A stretch of 43,761 bases of DNA from Candidatus Anaerobiospirillum stercoravium (lineage in GTDB: Bacteria > Pseudomonadota > Gammaproteobacteria > Enterobacterales > Succinivibrionaceae): the NCBI GenBank assembly GCA_019113025.1, contig DXIF01000176.1, forward strand, positions 1 to 43,761, in the 5' to 3' direction. The translations under genes were made by a program, and so were the position numbers. The notes below the pieces were generated by a model. The model had not been told where the DNA came from. It worked only from the letters and a program-made list of their open reading frames with translations, and made no database searches. This document shows, piece by piece, positions 8,803 to 18,285 of this stretch (positions are counted from its first letter, which is position 1; every line of letters begins with the position of its first letter).

Positions 8803-11800
8803 CTACTTGAGGTTGAGGCTGGAGCTGGTTTTGTCCTTGCGCGTTTGCGTCGTGTAGTGATAGCAGGCGATGGTGTAGTCCTTGTCCAAGGTGGCGTCCT
8901 TGGTGTAACGCTTGAGCTTGGCGCACAGGTTATTGACCACGTCGGCGGCGCTGTCAAAGTTTTCATCGTGCAGCATCGACTCAAAGCCCTCTTGGCCCAG
9001 CTTTTCGTGGCGGTGGTTGATGCAGTCAAGTAAGCCATCGCTGTAGAGCAAGAGGCTGTCGCCCTCTTGCAGCTCAAAGTTAATTGAGGTGTATTGCTGG
9101 TTGCCGTTGGCGCCTAAGACGGAGCCCGTTCTGATGTCGATGTACTCAAAGCCTGAGTTCTTGTGATAGAGCATCGGTAGGGTGTGACCGGCGTTGAGGT
9201 ACTCAACCTTGCCCGTGCTTTGCTCGATGATCACAATGCACACCGAGGTCAGAGCCGATTGCATATTGTTGTCGACAATATTCTGGTTGATTTCAGTCAC
9301 TGCCTTGCCCAGTGGCAGTTTGATGCTCTCAGTGAGGCGAATCATCTGGCGGAACAGGGCGATGTTGATCATAGCTAGGTTGACCGCCGTGAGGCCGCGC
9401 TCGCTGCTGGAGCCCACTACTAAGGCCAGCTTGTCCGAGCTTAACTCAATCACATCAAAGAAGTCGCCCGTGCTTTCGGCAACATGCTCGGTGTGGACGT
9501 TGATGCGATCCTTGTAGTACTCCTTTAAGAAGATTTCGCGGTTGATGCTGTTTTGGCGCATGCGGTCATAGAGCAGGCGCGCGCTGTCCTTGGGGTCGGC
9601 GGCACTAGGGCGCCCGGCGGTACGGGTAATCTCCTGAATGGACTGATAGAGGGTCTTGCCCAGTAAGCGCACGTAGTTTGAGAGGGTGCCTAATTCATCC
9701 TCGCGGCGCGGCAGGCCTTCGCTGATGCGTTCGACCAAGTCGGCGTCTTGAATCAAGCTTGCCATATTCTTGATCTTGTTGTTGATGAGGACCAGATCCT
9801 TGACGTCCTTATCGACAATCTCGCCGATGGCAAAGACGCAGATAATCGACAGCACCAGTTGCACCGTGAAGATGATGATGAGGTACTGCCAGACCGGGCT
9901 GTTGGTGCGCACATTATCGGTATTGATGAGCAAGTACCAGTCGTACGGCTTAAAGTAGCCCGTGGTCAGGTAGTGGCCCCAATGGCGGTTGTAGCCTTGG
10001 AACATGCCGTGGGTGCGCGTTTGCTCTAAGACCGCCGGGGTGATAAGGCGCGTAATCTCGCTCTTGGACAGGTCGCCTGCGAGCGGATTGAAGTTCGGAT
10101 CGAGCAGGGTGATGGACACCGGGGTGGTGGTCCCGACCGCCAGTACCAGCTCATTTAAGGAGTTGGCAATCAGGCGCTTTAAGACCTCATCTTGCTGCTG
10201 GAGCTTAGTGATATCGGTGATGATGACCAAGACTTGATCTGGGTCAAAGCTCAAGGAGGCAATCAGGCCCAAACAGGTGCCATGGTCGGTCAAGGCCGCA
10301 ATATCATTGCTATTCTTGCCCAGTTCATAGCGTACCTCAAATTCGCTGTCAGCATAAGACTTAGGCGCCGCTGCTACCATGGTCGTCGTCCCCTCAGCCT
10401 CTGGGGCAACCGCAGCGCTAGCGCTCGCCTCAGGGTCAGCGCTGCCACTACTTAAGTTAGCGGCGCTGGGGTCGGGTTCCGTGGCGCTTTGCTTGAGCGC
10501 AAATAAGGCCGAGGAGTAGGTGGGGCTCCCCTCAATTTGCGCCTGTTGGAGCAAGATAGATTGCTGCACTTGCTCGCTGCGCACTAAGAGCTGATCTAAC
10601 TCTTGGTCAAGCGCCTTGATCTGCTCTTCTTCCTCAATCGCTTCGGCCTTCCAGGTGCCTTGCGGGCGTGCGGCGGCGGCAATGCCGTGGTCGAGATCGG
10701 CCGCGTGCATCAAGATGCCGGTATCCTCGTTTATGGGCTCAGGCGTGAGGGGAAGGTCGTGCTGCGTGCGCTCACGGCGGTCAAAGTCCCCGGTGCCGGT
10801 CGGCGCCTGGGCCGCTGCCAAGGCGGGGCGCGCCTTGGGCTCATGCAAGCTGGTGCGCAAAGCGGTGAGATTAGGGGTACGCGCTGCGCTCGGCGCTGCC
10901 GGAACCGCGTTAGGTGCGTCAGGGGCTACGCTTGGCGCGGCCGGGCCTGCGCTCGGTACGGCCGGGGCAGCGCGCTCAGCCGGGGCTGAAGGGGCCTTGG
11001 CCTCAGATGCGGCGGCTGACTGCTTGCGGTGCTCTTGGAGCTGGTGCCGACTTTGCTGGATGCTGTACTCTTGAAGCGCACGTGCCTCCGGGCTTAAGGC
11101 CGGATTAGGGCGCGCAATCAAGCCGCGGGTGCTCTCTAAGATGACAAAGTAGCCATTATTCGGGATCGGGGTGTGATACAAGAGGTCGCGCAGGCGGCGC
11201 TGCTCGTTCATCAGACTGTCTAAGAGCTGCTCATAGCCGCGGTGGATAAAGATGTCCTGCGATGAGCTCTTGGTGTTCACCGAAAAGGCGATAAAGCCTA
11301 AGCTCTGTAATTGACTCAAGTGCTTGTAGAGCACGAGGCGGTTGGGGTCAACCGGGCCAAATGGGCTCAGGCCCGGTGGGGCCATCACATCATTGCTTTG
11401 GTTTAAAGCGGTGATGAAATTGGTGTTGGCATTGCCCCCCGCGAAGTTTAAGGCCGACAAATGCGCCCGCATTTGGTCATAGCGTACGTTGGCGCGGGCA
11501 ATGATGTCCGCGGCGCTATGAAAGCTCGGGCTATCGGCGCGGGTAACATCCGGCGCGCCACTTGAGACTGGCCTCTGGGCGCTAAGCCCAGCATTGGTCC
11601 TAGCAGCATTTGGTTGGGCTGGTAGCGTGCGCCCCGTTTGCAGTTGCGCCGAAAGCTCGCTTAAGCCGCTGATGATGGGCGCACTAGAACTGGCCCGATC
11701 ATGGGCATTTTGCAGCACCGCGCTGTTTTCAATGAGGCGCTCGGGACTGGAAGCTTTGGGCGTGAGCTCCCGCGTCCGGTTAGAGGCGGCGATGAGCGCG

Positions 11801-12261
11801 TCTAAATCGGTGTGGGTGAAGTTGGTGAGTGAGGGCGCCAGCTGATTTAAGCTCGAGTTTTGCTGCGCGTTCTCAATATTGCGGGCTTGCTCAACATCAC
11901 GCGTAATGACATAAGGATTAGCGGTTGGTGCTAATAAGCGCTCATTGAATTGATAGGGCGAGGTCTCACTTTTGGTCTTATCGGGGGGCACCAGCGACAT
12001 GTCGACCATGCGATAGAGGCGGTAGAGCTCATTGCGGATAATCGACAGATTCGACAGCTCCGAGAGCTTGGAGTAAAAGATATTGTTCTCCAGCTCTTGT
12101 AAGCAGAAGTTGAGGGTGTTTTGTTGTAGCAGGTATTGCTCAATGACATTCTCCCGATTGAGGTAGTAATAGCTAATACCCACCGACGTGCACAACGATG
12201 CCATGAAAAAGGTCGTCGAGTAAAAAAGCGTGCGCCGTCTGATGCTGGAAAAATGACCCAT
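8803..12261 (-). CDS. Membrane-anchored SpoIIE/PP2C-type serine phosphatase with large extracytoplasmic region
   Basis: N-terminal TM (TLFYSTTFFMASLCTSVGISYYYL), long insert-rich region, second TM (WQYLIIIFTVQLVLSIICVFAIGEIV), HAMP-like segment, then SpoIIE-like EYYKDRINVHTEHVAESTGDFFDVIELSSDKLALVVGSSSERGLTAVNLAMI...GDSLLLYSDGLLDCIN; ATG at 12261 preceded by gaggtga. Confidence 0.82.
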   Translation of the reverse strand: MGHFSSIRRRTLFYSTTFFMASLCTSVGISYYYLNRENVIEQYLLQQNTLNFCLQELENNIFYSKLSELSNLSIIRNELYRLYRMVDMSLVPPDKTKSETSPYQFNERLLAPTANPYVITRDVEQARNIENAQQNSSLNQLAPSLTNFTHTDLDALIAASNRTRELTPKASSPERLIENSAVLQNAHDRASSSAPIISGLSELSAQLQTGRTLPAQPNAARTNAGLSAQRPVSSGAPDVTRADSPSFHSAADIIARANVRYDQMRAHLSALNFAGGNANTNFITALNQSNDVMAPPGLSPFGPVDPNRLVLYKHLSQLQSLGFIAFSVNTKSSSQDIFIHRGYEQLLDSLMNEQRRLRDLLYHTPIPNNGYFVILESTRGLIARPNPALSPEARALQEYSIQQSRHQLQEHRKQSAAASEAKAPSAPAERAAPAVPSAGPAAPSVAPDAPNAVPAAPSAARTPNLTALRTSLHEPKARPALAAAQAPTGTGDFDRRERTQHDLPLTPEPINEDTGILMHAADLDHGIAAAARPQGTWKAEAIEEEEQIKALDQELDQLLVRSEQVQQSILLQQAQIEGSPTYSSALFALKQSATEPDPSAANLSSGSADPEASASAAVAPEAEGTTTMVAAAPKSYADSEFEVRYELGKNSNDIAALTDHGTCLGLIASLSFDPDQVLVIITDITKLQQQDEVLKRLIANSLNELVLAVGTTTPVSITLLDPNFNPLAGDLSKSEITRLITPAVLEQTRTHGMFQGYNRHWGHYLTTGYFKPYDWYLLINTDNVRTNSPVWQYLIIIFTVQLVLSIICVFAIGEIVDKDVKDLVLINNKIKNMASLIQDADLVERISEGLPRREDELGTLSNYVRLLGKTLYQSIQEITRTAGRPSAADPKDSARLLYDRMRQNSINREIFLKEYYKDRINVHTEHVAESTGDFFDVIELSSDKLALVVGSSSERGLTAVNLAMINIALFRQMIRLTESIKLPLGKAVTEINQNIVDNNMQSALTSVCIVIIEQSTGKVEYLNAGHTLPMLYHKNSGFEYIDIRTGSVLGANGNQQYTSINFELQEGDSLLLYSDGLLDCINHRHEKLGQEGFESMLHDENFDSAADVVNNLCAKLKRYTKDATLDKDYTIACYHYTTQTRKDKTSSSLNLK

Positions 12262-12316
12262 CCTGACTGTCACCTCATCTGCGCCCCGACTGCAATGGTA
12301 GGAGCTTACTGCGCTT

Positions 12317-12388
12317 AACTTTCTGCTGCCTAAACTTCTGCTGCCTAAACTTTCTGCCGCCCAAACTTCCTGGCGCCTAAACTTCCAG
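12317..12388. repeat. ~15-16-bp tandem repeat, about four copies, in the divergent intergenic region
   Basis: aactttctgctgccta / aacttctgctgccta / aactttctgccgccca / aacttcctggcgccta. Confidence 0.75.
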
Positions 12389-12548
12389 TCGCGGATTTCC
12401 TTATTTTATGCAAGTGCGCGCGCTTTTTGCAGCGCTCAAACCACAAAAAGTTCGGCCGATCCCATTTTAGGACTATCGGGGCTTGGTGCCGGGGCCCGGG
12501 CGGTGCTAAGGTGTGAAGTAAGTGCGCGAACTCATTGGAGGTAGGGTC

Positions 12549-15422
12549 ATGCTTGCACGTGGGTCAGCTCAGGTCACGGCGGGGGTACGCCGCCTAGGTC
12601 AGCTTACACTCGCCCTAGTTGGGGCGCTGTGGACGTTTACTTGCGCTGACAGCGCGCCGGTTGAGGCGACGTTATCAGAGGCGGCGCGGCGCGGCTCCAG
12701 CATTGATTTGAGCTTTGACCTTGGGGCAAATTCGGTCGTCGCAATTGATCGCCATAAGCTCAAGCGGACCCCGCGCCTGTTCGAAGAGCTGTTTAAAGAC
12801 GACTTAAATGAGCTTTCCGCGGCGCTGGCACCGGCCGCGCATAACGACGATATCTCAGAGTTTGACCCCCCGCCTCCTATCACTACTTTTCAGCGCGTGT
12901 GGCGCGCCAAGGGCTCGTTGCGCTCCAGTGGCACGGGCACGGGGCTGGATGCCAGCCATGCCCTCACCCGCGGCCAAGGGGTGAACCCCGACTTAGCGGT
13001 TCCCTATATTGGAGATGCGAGCTCGGCCTCGAGCAGCACCATTCGCGTCGGCTTTGATGATCAAATCATTGGCTTTGACGCCTTAACCCGCGCCTCGGTT
13101 AAAAACCAGAATCCGTCCGAGCCGCTCTCGCCCCTGCAAGAGGCCGCTCTGATCCATGCCACCGAGCAAGCGGACGCTCAAGTGGCGGGGCGCCCGGCGG
13201 TGGTCGATGCCCAAACCAAGCTGCAAACCATGGCCCAAGCGGCCGCGTCAAGTACGGCTGAGGCCCAAAGCGCTGAGCAGACCACGCCGGAAGATGTACT
13301 CCCCATTGCCCCCACGGACCATCAGGATCAGGAGCGCCCCGCGGCCGTGTCCGCGTCCACGTCAGCAGCCGCCTCCGCAGCCGCTTCCACAGCAGCGTCC
13401 GCAGCCGCCGTCGCTGGTGCTGCCGCGTCCACTGGGGCGGCGGATCAAGGGGCCGAGCATCCCTATGGTCAGTGCCCGATGGGCCATCAGTGGCGCATTG
13501 CGGTGATGCGCTTTGGCACCAATTATTACTACGACGAGCAGTTCTACCAGACCATTACCGGCCTCATTGCCCATAAGCTGATCGATACCTCGCAGTTGAG
13601 CATTGAGCAAGGTCCGCACGTGCGTACCACTGAGCGCGGTCGCATCTATGCCTTAGAGGGCTTAGAAGGCCTTGGTGCCAACTACAATATGGTGGTGACC
13701 CATCAAAGCGCGCGCCGCACTGGCGCGCCGCTTCCTACGAGCAGCTTAAGCCCCGCCTCCAATTTCGATCTGTACTCGAATTTTAACCACGAGCAAGCGC
13801 ACGCCGCTCAAAGCTTGGCCCAAAAGAGCGCGCAGGAGGTGCTTGAGGGCTTGACTGCCGATCCTTATGCCAAGAGCGCGGCCCTGGGCCCGCACCATCA
13901 GCGCATTGGTGTGAGTGCTGGGACCGAGCCCCTTGGTTTGCCCGCGGCCGATCTGGTGCCAAGCGACGTCTATGAACTGTGGCATCAGCAAGGAGATCAT
14001 ACGCACCGCTCTGACTACTACATGCCGCTGTTTAAGAACTTCACCGATGCCGACGGCTACTCCTACTATGTCGAGCTAACCCGCAATAGCTGCTTTAGTT
14101 TGCAAGCCGATGGTTATTACAGCTCGGAGTGGGATATCGACTTGCACCGCCAGCAGGTGGCTCAGGTCTACCAGCGGGCGCGTCAGGGTGAAATCGATCT
14201 GATCTTAGTGTTTGGTCTTTATGACATCTCGATCTTCGATCAGATGCATTTTGACATTCCCATCATCGTGGTTGGCCATGATCAAGACATTCTCTACAAC
14301 AGCATGGCTCAAGGGGTTAGCTCGGGGTTGACCGCGCCGCAACCGTCCCAGCCACGCAATCAAGAGGTCACGCCGCCCACTTGGACCGTCAGCTCCGATC
14401 ATAGCCACACCGAGGACTCAAGCACCCGTGAGACCGCGGTGTTAGAGGTTGAGCGCGATGCGACTAGCATGCGGCTGCGCCGCGCTGCTATCGTGCCGGC
14501 CGAGCAGGCGTCGACTGCGCGTGAGTCCACGCCTAGTGCCGATGACTTTAAGGTCACGGTCAATGGCTCCTCGCTCTTTGTGCCGCCAAAGTCTCAAGAG
14601 GGGATGGTGCGCGCAACAAGCCCCGAGGTTAGCACCTGCCCTGCCCAGCAAGTGCAGCAAGAGCGGGCCAAGGGCTTTGGGATTGCTCATGGCTTTGATG
14701 CCTCGCCCGAGGAGTTATTGGCGCAGTTAGGCCCTAAGGCCGAGGTCACCCTAGGCATTGTCACGGACCACGCCTTCTCGCTGGGCGAGTTCTCGCCGTA
14801 TCGCAATATCTTTGTCCATCTTGATCCGATCATGCACTATGACGACCTAGTCAACTTCTACCATATGATGGGCTTTAAAAAACTGGGCGTGATCGTCGAT
14901 CACAGCCACACCTTCCGTCAATTGCACTCAATTGAGGAGATCAGATCAACCATGGAGCCGCTCAACGTCGAGCTTCAGATTTGCACCGGCGAGCTCATCA
15001 CTAAGGATCGGGCTAAGGCGCAAGCCGAGTTTGCCCGCTGCACCACTGAGCTCATCGCAGGCGGGGTTGACGCGGTGTACCTCACGCGCACCAGTGCCAC
15101 CACCATCAACCGCCTCTACAGCCAGCTGTGGCCATTTATTGAGCGCGGCATTGCGGTGTTCTCGCGCGGCAGTACCGCCGAGGTCAAGGCCGGGGCCTTG
15201 ATGAGTTACAGCTATGGTTACTCTGAGGCCTTCCGCCACTATCAGGCGCAAGTTATCTGCGATGTTATGAATGGCCGCTCAATCAATACCTTGAGCCAAT
15301 ACTTCTATCCGCGCACCTTGCTCACAGTCAACGCCAAGATCGCAAGTCTTATTGGCTGGTACCCGTCCTACCATGACCTCTCCAAGATCGACCTGACCTA
15401 CCTTGATGTTGTAGCCAATTAA
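12549..15422 (+). CDS. Large exported protein with ABC_sub_bind-like (periplasmic binding fold) lobes interrupted by low-complexity segments
   Basis: Signal-peptide-like N-terminus; HQWRIAVMRFGTNYYYDEQFYQTITGLIAHKLID, DLILVFGLYDISIFDQMHFDIPIIVVGHDQ, and C-terminal FYHMMGFKKLGVIVDHSHTFRQLHSIEEIR...GGVDAVYLTRTS; start after ggaggtaggg. Confidence 0.65.
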   Translation: MLARGSAQVTAGVRRLGQLTLALVGALWTFTCADSAPVEATLSEAARRGSSIDLSFDLGANSVVAIDRHKLKRTPRLFEELFKDDLNELSAALAPAAHNDDISEFDPPPPITTFQRVWRAKGSLRSSGTGTGLDASHALTRGQGVNPDLAVPYIGDASSASSSTIRVGFDDQIIGFDALTRASVKNQNPSEPLSPLQEAALIHATEQADAQVAGRPAVVDAQTKLQTMAQAAASSTAEAQSAEQTTPEDVLPIAPTDHQDQERPAAVSASTSAAASAAASTAASAAAVAGAAASTGAADQGAEHPYGQCPMGHQWRIAVMRFGTNYYYDEQFYQTITGLIAHKLIDTSQLSIEQGPHVRTTERGRIYALEGLEGLGANYNMVVTHQSARRTGAPLPTSSLSPASNFDLYSNFNHEQAHAAQSLAQKSAQEVLEGLTADPYAKSAALGPHHQRIGVSAGTEPLGLPAADLVPSDVYELWHQQGDHTHRSDYYMPLFKNFTDADGYSYYVELTRNSCFSLQADGYYSSEWDIDLHRQQVAQVYQRARQGEIDLILVFGLYDISIFDQMHFDIPIIVVGHDQDILYNSMAQGVSSGLTAPQPSQPRNQEVTPPTWTVSSDHSHTEDSSTRETAVLEVERDATSMRLRRAAIVPAEQASTARESTPSADDFKVTVNGSSLFVPPKSQEGMVRATSPEVSTCPAQQVQQERAKGFGIAHGFDASPEELLAQLGPKAEVTLGIVTDHAFSLGEFSPYRNIFVHLDPIMHYDDLVNFYHMMGFKKLGVIVDHSHTFRQLHSIEEIRSTMEPLNVELQICTGELITKDRAKAQAEFARCTTELIAGGVDAVYLTRTSATTINRLYSQLWPFIERGIAVFSRGSTAEVKAGALMSYSYGYSEAFRHYQAQVICDVMNGRSINTLSQYFYPRTLLTVNAKIASLIGWYPSYHDLSKIDLTYLDVVAN

Positions 15423-15739
15423 GCCGCCCTCACGGCTGGGCCCCGCGGTCGGCTTATAGCAGGCCAGGGCCCCACGGCAAGCCCCGCGGCCGGCCCCACA
15501 ACTGGGGCCGCGGCTGGGGCGAGGGTGGTCGCGGGCAGGGCGCTGTCATAGTGCACGCCCCCGCCTTTTGCTGTGACATGGCGCAAAAGCTGTATCAAGA
15601 CATAGCAAAAGGGGGCGTGAGGCCCCTGTCCATGGTGCAAACTGAGCGTGAGGTTTGTCACGAAATTCGCCCTCAGCCCACAATGATTCCCAGACAGCGG
15701 GCACCGAAGTGCGGTGCTCATGACCTTGGGAGTCAGCTC

Positions 15740-17308
15740 ATGATACGTTCACCCTTACTTGCCTTAGTGCTGCGCCGCATGGCGCGTAGTATTACCCCTC
15801 TGTTGTGGCTGCTGGTGGTGCTGGGCACCAGTATCAGCAGTAATTTAGCCTGGGCTAGCGCCGAGAGCAGTCAAGCTCAAGCCGCGGCCCAGTTAGGACC
15901 GATCACCGGTGCGCTCAATGTGCCGGTTTCCTGGCAGCACCGCGATACCCCGGTCGCCGTCAGCGAGGAAGAGGAAGAAGAGCTCGCGCTACCAGCTGAG
16001 AGCGCCCCAGCTGAAGCTGCTGCTGAGGCCCCAGCTGAGGCCGCCGCACCGGACGGCGCCGCCAACGCCTTTGTGCTCATCTGCGCCATCTTGGTTATCG
16101 CGATGTCGATTCCGGGCATTGCTCTGTTCTATGGTGGTTTAGTCCGGGCCAAAAATGTGCTCTCGGTGATGGAGCAAAGCTTGGTCTTCTTTGGCTTAAG
16201 CTACGTCATTTGGCTCATCGTAGGCTACAGCCTCGCCTTTGGTAGCTCAAGCGACATGGCCGCAGCCTCAGGACCTCTTGATTATCTGCACTTAATTTAT
16301 GGTGATTTGAACAAGGCGCTGCTTGCGGGCATCTCACTTGAGACCTTATCGGGCGCCATCAGCGAGTACAACTTCGTGATTTTCCAAGGTGCCTTTTGCG
16401 CCATCGCCTCGTGCCTGATTGTGGGCGCCACGGTTGAGCGCATCAAGTTCTCGGCGCTGATGATTGCTCTGTCCCTGTGGGTATTGTTCTCCTATATCCC
16501 ACTGTGCCATATGGTCTGGGGCGTCGGCTTAATTGAGCAGCTGTGTGCCGCCTATGACTTTGCCGGAGGCACGGTCGTCCACATCAACGCTGCTGTCGCC
16601 GCCTTAGTTGGTGCCAAGCTCTTAGGCCCACGCACCGATTTAGGCAAGGTCGCCTTACCACCACATGCCCTGCCACTCACCTTCTTAGGCGGTGGTTTAC
16701 TCTGGATCGGCTGGTTTGGCTTTAACGCCGGCTCTGCTTTAACCCCGGATGGCTCCAGCGCCTTAGCCTTTGCCAACACCGTGTTTGGCCCAGTGGGCGG
16801 CGCCTTAGCCTGGTCTGTAGGCGAATACTGCCTCAACGGCAAGGTCTCATCCTTAGGCTCAGTCTCGGGCGTGTTAGCCGGTTTAGTTGCCATTACCCCA
16901 GCTTGTGCCTTTGTGGGCCCGGTCGGTGCGGTCATCATCGGTGCGCTCTCAGCTCTGGCCTGCCTGTGGGGTGTCCGCGGCTTCAAGCGCTTAACTAAGA
17001 TTGACGACAGCTTAGATGTCTTTGGTATCCACGGCATTGGCGCGATTGTCGGCGCGCTGCTTACCGGCATCTTTTGCAGCCCGGCGCTGGGCGGTACCGG
17101 CTTTAAGGGCTTCCACGACAGCATCGTCAGCCAGTTTATGGGTCAGCTGGGCAGCGTGGTTATCGCCATCGTTTGGTCGGCCGTGGTTTCCTACCTTGCC
17201 TTCAAGATTGCCGCACTGTGCTGCCGTGGGCTGCGCGTTGAGTTAGACGATGAGCGCATGGGTTTAGACCTCTCCTACCACGGCGAGCGCAGCTATACCA
17301 ATCTCTAA
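15740..17308 (+). CDS. amtB: Ammonium transporter (Amt family)
   Basis: ALFYGGLVRAKNVLSVMEQSL, FDFAGGTVVHINAAVAALVGA, HGIGAIVGALLTGIF; ATG at 15740 gives a signal-like N-terminus. Confidence 0.9.
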   Translation: MIRSPLLALVLRRMARSITPLLWLLVVLGTSISSNLAWASAESSQAQAAAQLGPITGALNVPVSWQHRDTPVAVSEEEEEELALPAESAPAEAAAEAPAEAAAPDGAANAFVLICAILVIAMSIPGIALFYGGLVRAKNVLSVMEQSLVFFGLSYVIWLIVGYSLAFGSSSDMAAASGPLDYLHLIYGDLNKALLAGISLETLSGAISEYNFVIFQGAFCAIASCLIVGATVERIKFSALMIALSLWVLFSYIPLCHMVWGVGLIEQLCAAYDFAGGTVVHINAAVAALVGAKLLGPRTDLGKVALPPHALPLTFLGGGLLWIGWFGFNAGSALTPDGSSALAFANTVFGPVGGALAWSVGEYCLNGKVSSLGSVSGVLAGLVAITPACAFVGPVGAVIIGALSALACLWGVRGFKRLTKIDDSLDVFGIHGIGAIVGALLTGIFCSPALGGTGFKGFHDSIVSQFMGQLGSVVIAIVWSAVVSYLAFKIAALCCRGLRVELDDERMGLDLSYHGERSYTNL

Positions 17309-17419
17309 GTGAGACCAGTCTCAAAGTGAGCGCAAGCTCACGGTGCTAATCGCAGTTAGCACCCTTGTAACCGAACCCAACAAGCAAACAGAAAGCCGAG
17401 CGGGCCTATCCTGCTCTGC

Positions 17420-17477
17420 CCAAGGGGCCAGCTTGGGGCGCGCGCGTGAGCGTGCGCCTCAGGCGGGCCCCTTTTTA
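17420..17477 (+). terminator. Putative terminator downstream of amtB
   Basis: aaggggcc ... ggccccttttt inverted repeat. Confidence 0.55.
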
Positions 17478-17530
17478 GCGCTGCGTGGATAAGATGGTGA
17501 GGTGCGTCGGAGTTTTTGTGGTCAAAAAAA

Positions 17531-17558
17531 TTGACCGCCCCGCAAAAGTCACTATAAT
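17531..17558 (+). promoter_or_regulatory. Sigma70-like promoter for 5S rRNA (TTGACC - 16 bp - TATAAT)
   Basis: ttgacc 17531-17536 and tataat 17553-17558, just upstream of the 5S gene. Confidence 0.75.
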
Positions 17559-17580
17559 ACGCAGCACCGATTTCACGAAT

Positions 17581-17698
17581 TGCTTGGCGACCATAGTGCT
17601 TTAGTCCCACCTGTTCCCATTCCGAACACAGAAGTGAAATGAAGTCACGCCGATGATAGTGCAACGTACGATTGTGCGAAAGTAGGTCATCGCCAAGC
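17581..17698 (+). rRNA. rrf: 5S ribosomal RNA
   Basis: tgcttggcgaccatagtgctttagtcccacctgttcccattccgaacacagaagtgaaat...cgccgatgatagtgc...gcgaaagtaggtcatcgccaagc; terminal helix tgcttggcga/tcgccaagc. Confidence 0.95.
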
Positions 17699-17745
17699 TT
17701 AAGCTTAAAGTCCTGAGCGCAGTGGCACTAAAGCTGCGGCAGGCC

Positions 17746-17772
17746 AAGAAACCACCGTCAGGTGGTTTTCTT
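17746..17772 (+). terminator. Rho-independent terminator of the 5S unit
   Basis: aagaaaccacc gtca ggtggttttctt hairpin. Confidence 0.8.
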
Positions 17773-18285
17773 GTTTCTGGGCCAAGTAAAACTGGGCCAC
17801 GCAAGCTTTGCCGCGCTGCCGCGCCGCCTCTGCCGCGCCCCACCTTTTCATCTCGTCCTTATCAGCTCGGCACTGAGCCTGTGCGCGCGTTGCATCTTGC
17901 CGCGCGGCGGCGCTCCCGTCACCCCGGGCGCCTCTGGCGCCACGGGCGCTACCGGCGTCCGGGCGGGCCGTTTGGCCTTTTCTTTGCGTCAGCGCAAGGC
18001 ACTCACCGTTTTCCGGCGCTATTCGTCCTTATCCGTCTTTATCCGTCCTTACCTTGAGCTCCGCCCTGGGGCGCTTGGCCGCGCGCTCAGTGTGACGCGG
18101 TATGCACTTTTCAAAAAAGTTACCGACAGTTAGCCCATGGGGTTAGTGGGCTGACTATAATAGGGTTAACTGAAATGGTAGTGTGCGTTAGATGCTGATA
18201 TTTACGCGGTTAACGCGCAACTTGTATGGTAGTCTGGGCGTGGGTGTGACTGTGGCACGCCAAAGATTTGAGGTGAGGTTTCTTG

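Noticed and set aside
10603-11074. Antisense ORFs of 128 and 152 aa within the phosphatase gene
   Set aside because: Opposite strand to a strong coding ORF in its Ala/Pro-rich segment; GC-rich antisense open frame, no domain.
16552-17124. 190-aa antisense ORF in amtB
   Set aside because: Antisense to confident Amt coding sequence, Pro/Lys-rich shadow ORF.
17356-18133. ORFs overlapping the 5S rRNA and its terminator (17356-17664, 17601-17843, 17722-18057, 17762-18133)
   Set aside because: They cover rRNA or its terminator/intergenic sequence and have no recognisable domains.
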